Source: Gammaproteobacteria bacterium (GTDB lineage: Bacteria > Pseudomonadota > Gammaproteobacteria > SZUA-21). From it: 5,929 nt of DNA. The notes beneath the pieces were generated by a model, which was not told where the DNA came from, made no database searches, and saw nothing but the letters and a program-made list of their open reading frames with translations. The number at the start of each line of letters is the position of its first letter. Within the stretch, counting starts at the first letter, position 1. The translations under genes and the position numbers were made by a program. This document shows, in pieces, positions 4,602 through 5,929 of the stretch. The stretch is from assembly GCA_027021095.1 (NCBI GenBank), contig JALUUZ010000550.1, forward strand, positions 1-5,929, in the 5' to 3' direction.

Positions 4602-4607
4602 ATTATA
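4602..4607 (-). promoter_or_regulatory. smpB: -10 box six bases before the smpB start
   Basis: TATAAT on the - strand ends 6 nt before the smpB ATG, so transcription would begin at or next to the A of the start codon. No good -35 box lies 15-19 bp upstream (a T run precedes GCCGGC). There is no ribosome-binding site in between. Confidence 0.4.
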
Positions 4608-4759
4608 CAGAAATGCCGGCAAAAAACCCTGTTTAGCTGCCGAACCAGGTCTTGAGATTAGCTTGAAGTTAAAAGAAAATAACAAATTGAACCCGGTTTA
4701 TGGTCAGGCAGACTAAAATCAGCAAAACGGCAAAGACAGACCAGCTTGAGGATGGATAG

Positions 4760-5929
4760 ATGAGAATAAAAAACCTGTGTGTGACAGTCGTGTTTTGTGT
4801 TATAGCCATGCTGCCCGCGGTCGGTTTCAGTGCCGACGAGGCCGCGAAGAGCGTTGCGGTCAAGCAGGCCGAGGGCAAGACGACGGCGATGAAAGAGATC
4901 CGGGCTTCGATCGAGGCTGGTTTCAAGAAGATCAACGGCTACCTGGGCGCGGCGTTTTTCTTTGACATAGCGTTTGGTACGATCAAGAACAGCAAGGGCG
5001 AGGTGGTCAAGATCCCGTTTATGATCTTCTGGCTGGTGCTCGGCGCGGTGTATTTTACGTTGCGCATGGGGTTTATCAACCTGCGGGTATTCCGCCATGC
5101 GATCCGCGTGGTCCGCGGCAAGTACAGCAGGAAAGGGGATGTCGGTGAGGTGACTCATTTCCAGGCGCTGAGTACCGCGCTGTCGGCCACGGTCGGCCTC
5201 GGCAACATCGCCGGGGTCGCCATCGCGATCGGGATCGGCGGGCCTGGCGCGACCTTCTGGATGATTATCGCCGGCTTCCTGGGAATGACTTCCAAGTTTG
5301 CCGAGGCCACCGCGGCGCAGATGTACCGTGAGGTGCGTCCGGATGGCAAGATCATGGGTGGTGCGATGGAGTACCTGTCACGCGGGTTCAAGGAATACGG
5401 CCTGGGCGGGCTGGGCAAGGTGCTGGCGATCCTGTTTTCGATCTTTCTGATCGGGGCATGCCTTGGCGGCGGTAACGCCTTCCAGGTCAGCCAGTCGATG
5501 GGGGTGGTCAAAAGCACACTGGCCGAGCTGGTGCCGGCAACCAAGGGGAATTTCCATGAATACAGCATTATTTACGGTGTGGTGCTGGCCGTGCTGGTCG
5601 GGGTCGTGATCATCGGCGGCCTGCGCCGGATCGCGCACACGGCAGAAGCGATCGTCCCGTTGATGGTCGTGATCTATGTGTCCGCCTGCCTGTGGATCAT
5701 CGGCACCAATATCACCGCGGTGCCGGCGGCATTCATCAGTATTATAAAGGGCGCCTTTACGCAGGAGGCTGGTTTCGGCGGGATCATCGGCGTGATGGTC
5801 ATGGGGTTCCAGCGTGCGGCTTTCTCGAACGAGGCCGGGATCGGTTCAGCAGCGATCGCCCACTCGGCGGCCAAGACACCTTACCCCGTGCGTGAAGGGA
5901 TCGTGGCATTGCTCGAGCCGTTTATCGAT
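4760..5929 (+). CDS. sodium:alanine/glycine symporter (AGCS family), 3' end outside window
   Basis: The first 390 codons are open to the window edge. The product is an inner-membrane carrier of the AGCS/DagA family that imports alanine or glycine with sodium (or protons). Family signatures are clear: LSATVGLGNIAGVAIAIGIGGPGATFW (141-167), MTSKFAEATAAQMYRE (176-191) and GFQRAAFSNEAGIGSAAIAH, with NEAGIGS at 357-363. Membrane helices are visible at about 86-101, 140-160, 164-175, 213-235, 261-280 and 290-312, with more helix-like sequence after about 335. Before the first family helix lies an extra 85 residues: a signal-like segment (MRIKNLCVTVVFCVIAMLPA) with a possible FSA-D cleavage site, then a charged stretch. 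GAGGA 7 nt before the ATG supports this start. The gene is divergent from smpB across 164 bp and is clearly more GC-rich than the left half of the window. Substrate choice is inferred from family. Confidence 0.94.
   Translation, partial: MRIKNLCVTVVFCVIAMLPAVGFSADEAAKSVAVKQAEGKTTAMKEIRASIEAGFKKINGYLGAAFFFDIAFGTIKNSKGEVVKIPFMIFWLVLGAVYFTLRMGFINLRVFRHAIRVVRGKYSRKGDVGEVTHFQALSTALSATVGLGNIAGVAIAIGIGGPGATFWMIIAGFLGMTSKFAEATAAQMYREVRPDGKIMGGAMEYLSRGFKEYGLGGLGKVLAILFSIFLIGACLGGGNAFQVSQSMGVVKSTLAELVPATKGNFHEYSIIYGVVLAVLVGVVIIGGLRRIAHTAEAIVPLMVVIYVSACLWIIGTNITAVPAAFISIIKGAFTQEAGFGGIIGVMVMGFQRAAFSNEAGIGSAAIAHSAAKTPYPVREGIVALLEPFID

Noticed and set aside
4596..4685. Longer smpB start at 4685
   Set aside because: The extra 30 residues do not resemble any SmpB N-terminus, and the lysine-rich MAGKKKKK start fits the family.
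4658..5874. Several - strand frames of 60-166 codons opposite the symporter
   Set aside because: They are antisense to a GC-rich gene with unmistakable AGCS motifs and have no protein family of their own.
1..5929. CRISPR array, insertion sequence, tRNA or rRNA genes, integrase gene
   Set aside because: No regularly spaced repeats, no transposase or recombinase motifs, and no cloverleaf other than the tRNA-like part of tmRNA were found.

Overview
The window reads as chromosomal DNA of a gammaproteobacterium; the genus cannot be fixed from sequence alone. The main evidence is the tmRNA tag ANDDNYALAA and a SmpB that is close to the Escherichia coli protein. To the right of about 4.1 kb the DNA is GC-rich and housekeeping in character. 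To the left of about 3.6 kb it is visibly more AT-rich and accessory.

Layout. 1-290 (-) is the 5' part of a gene for a secreted GlcG/HbpS-like (DUF336) protein that runs off the left edge. 415-1236 (-) is an AraC-family regulator, with a 25-codon candidate micro-ORF facing away from it at 1305-1382 (+). 1385-2011 (-) encodes an unrecognised lipoprotein. 2012-2475 is gene-poor, with one strong palindromic terminator. 2476-2963 (-) is a ParE-type toxin-antitoxin pair with overlapping genes. 2991-3613 is gene-poor but rich in structure: an attC-like inverted repeat, a strong terminator hairpin, a second partial copy of the tmRNA 3' end, and the tmRNA terminator. 3614-3974 (-) is the intact tmRNA gene ssrA, and 4116-4595 (-) is smpB. 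4760-5929 (+) is the 5' part of an AGCS-family sodium:alanine/glycine symporter gene that runs off the right edge.

How it fits together. smpB and ssrA encode the two dedicated parts of trans-translation ribosome rescue and lie side by side in the same orientation. The 3' end of ssrA is a classic target for tyrosine-recombinase islands. A 23-bp direct repeat of that end lies 154 bp away, with its own terminator behind it, which marks this as an integration hot spot. No integrase gene is visible.

The toxin-antitoxin pair is bracketed by integron attC-like sequence. A structured site with a candidate extrahelical base lies upstream, and an attC-type half site overlaps the toxin stop codon. I infer that the pair once moved as a gene cassette and that its sites have since decayed. 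No wholly new system is visible. The most notable signals are the split ssrA-end repeat and the cassette-like flanks of the toxin-antitoxin pair.
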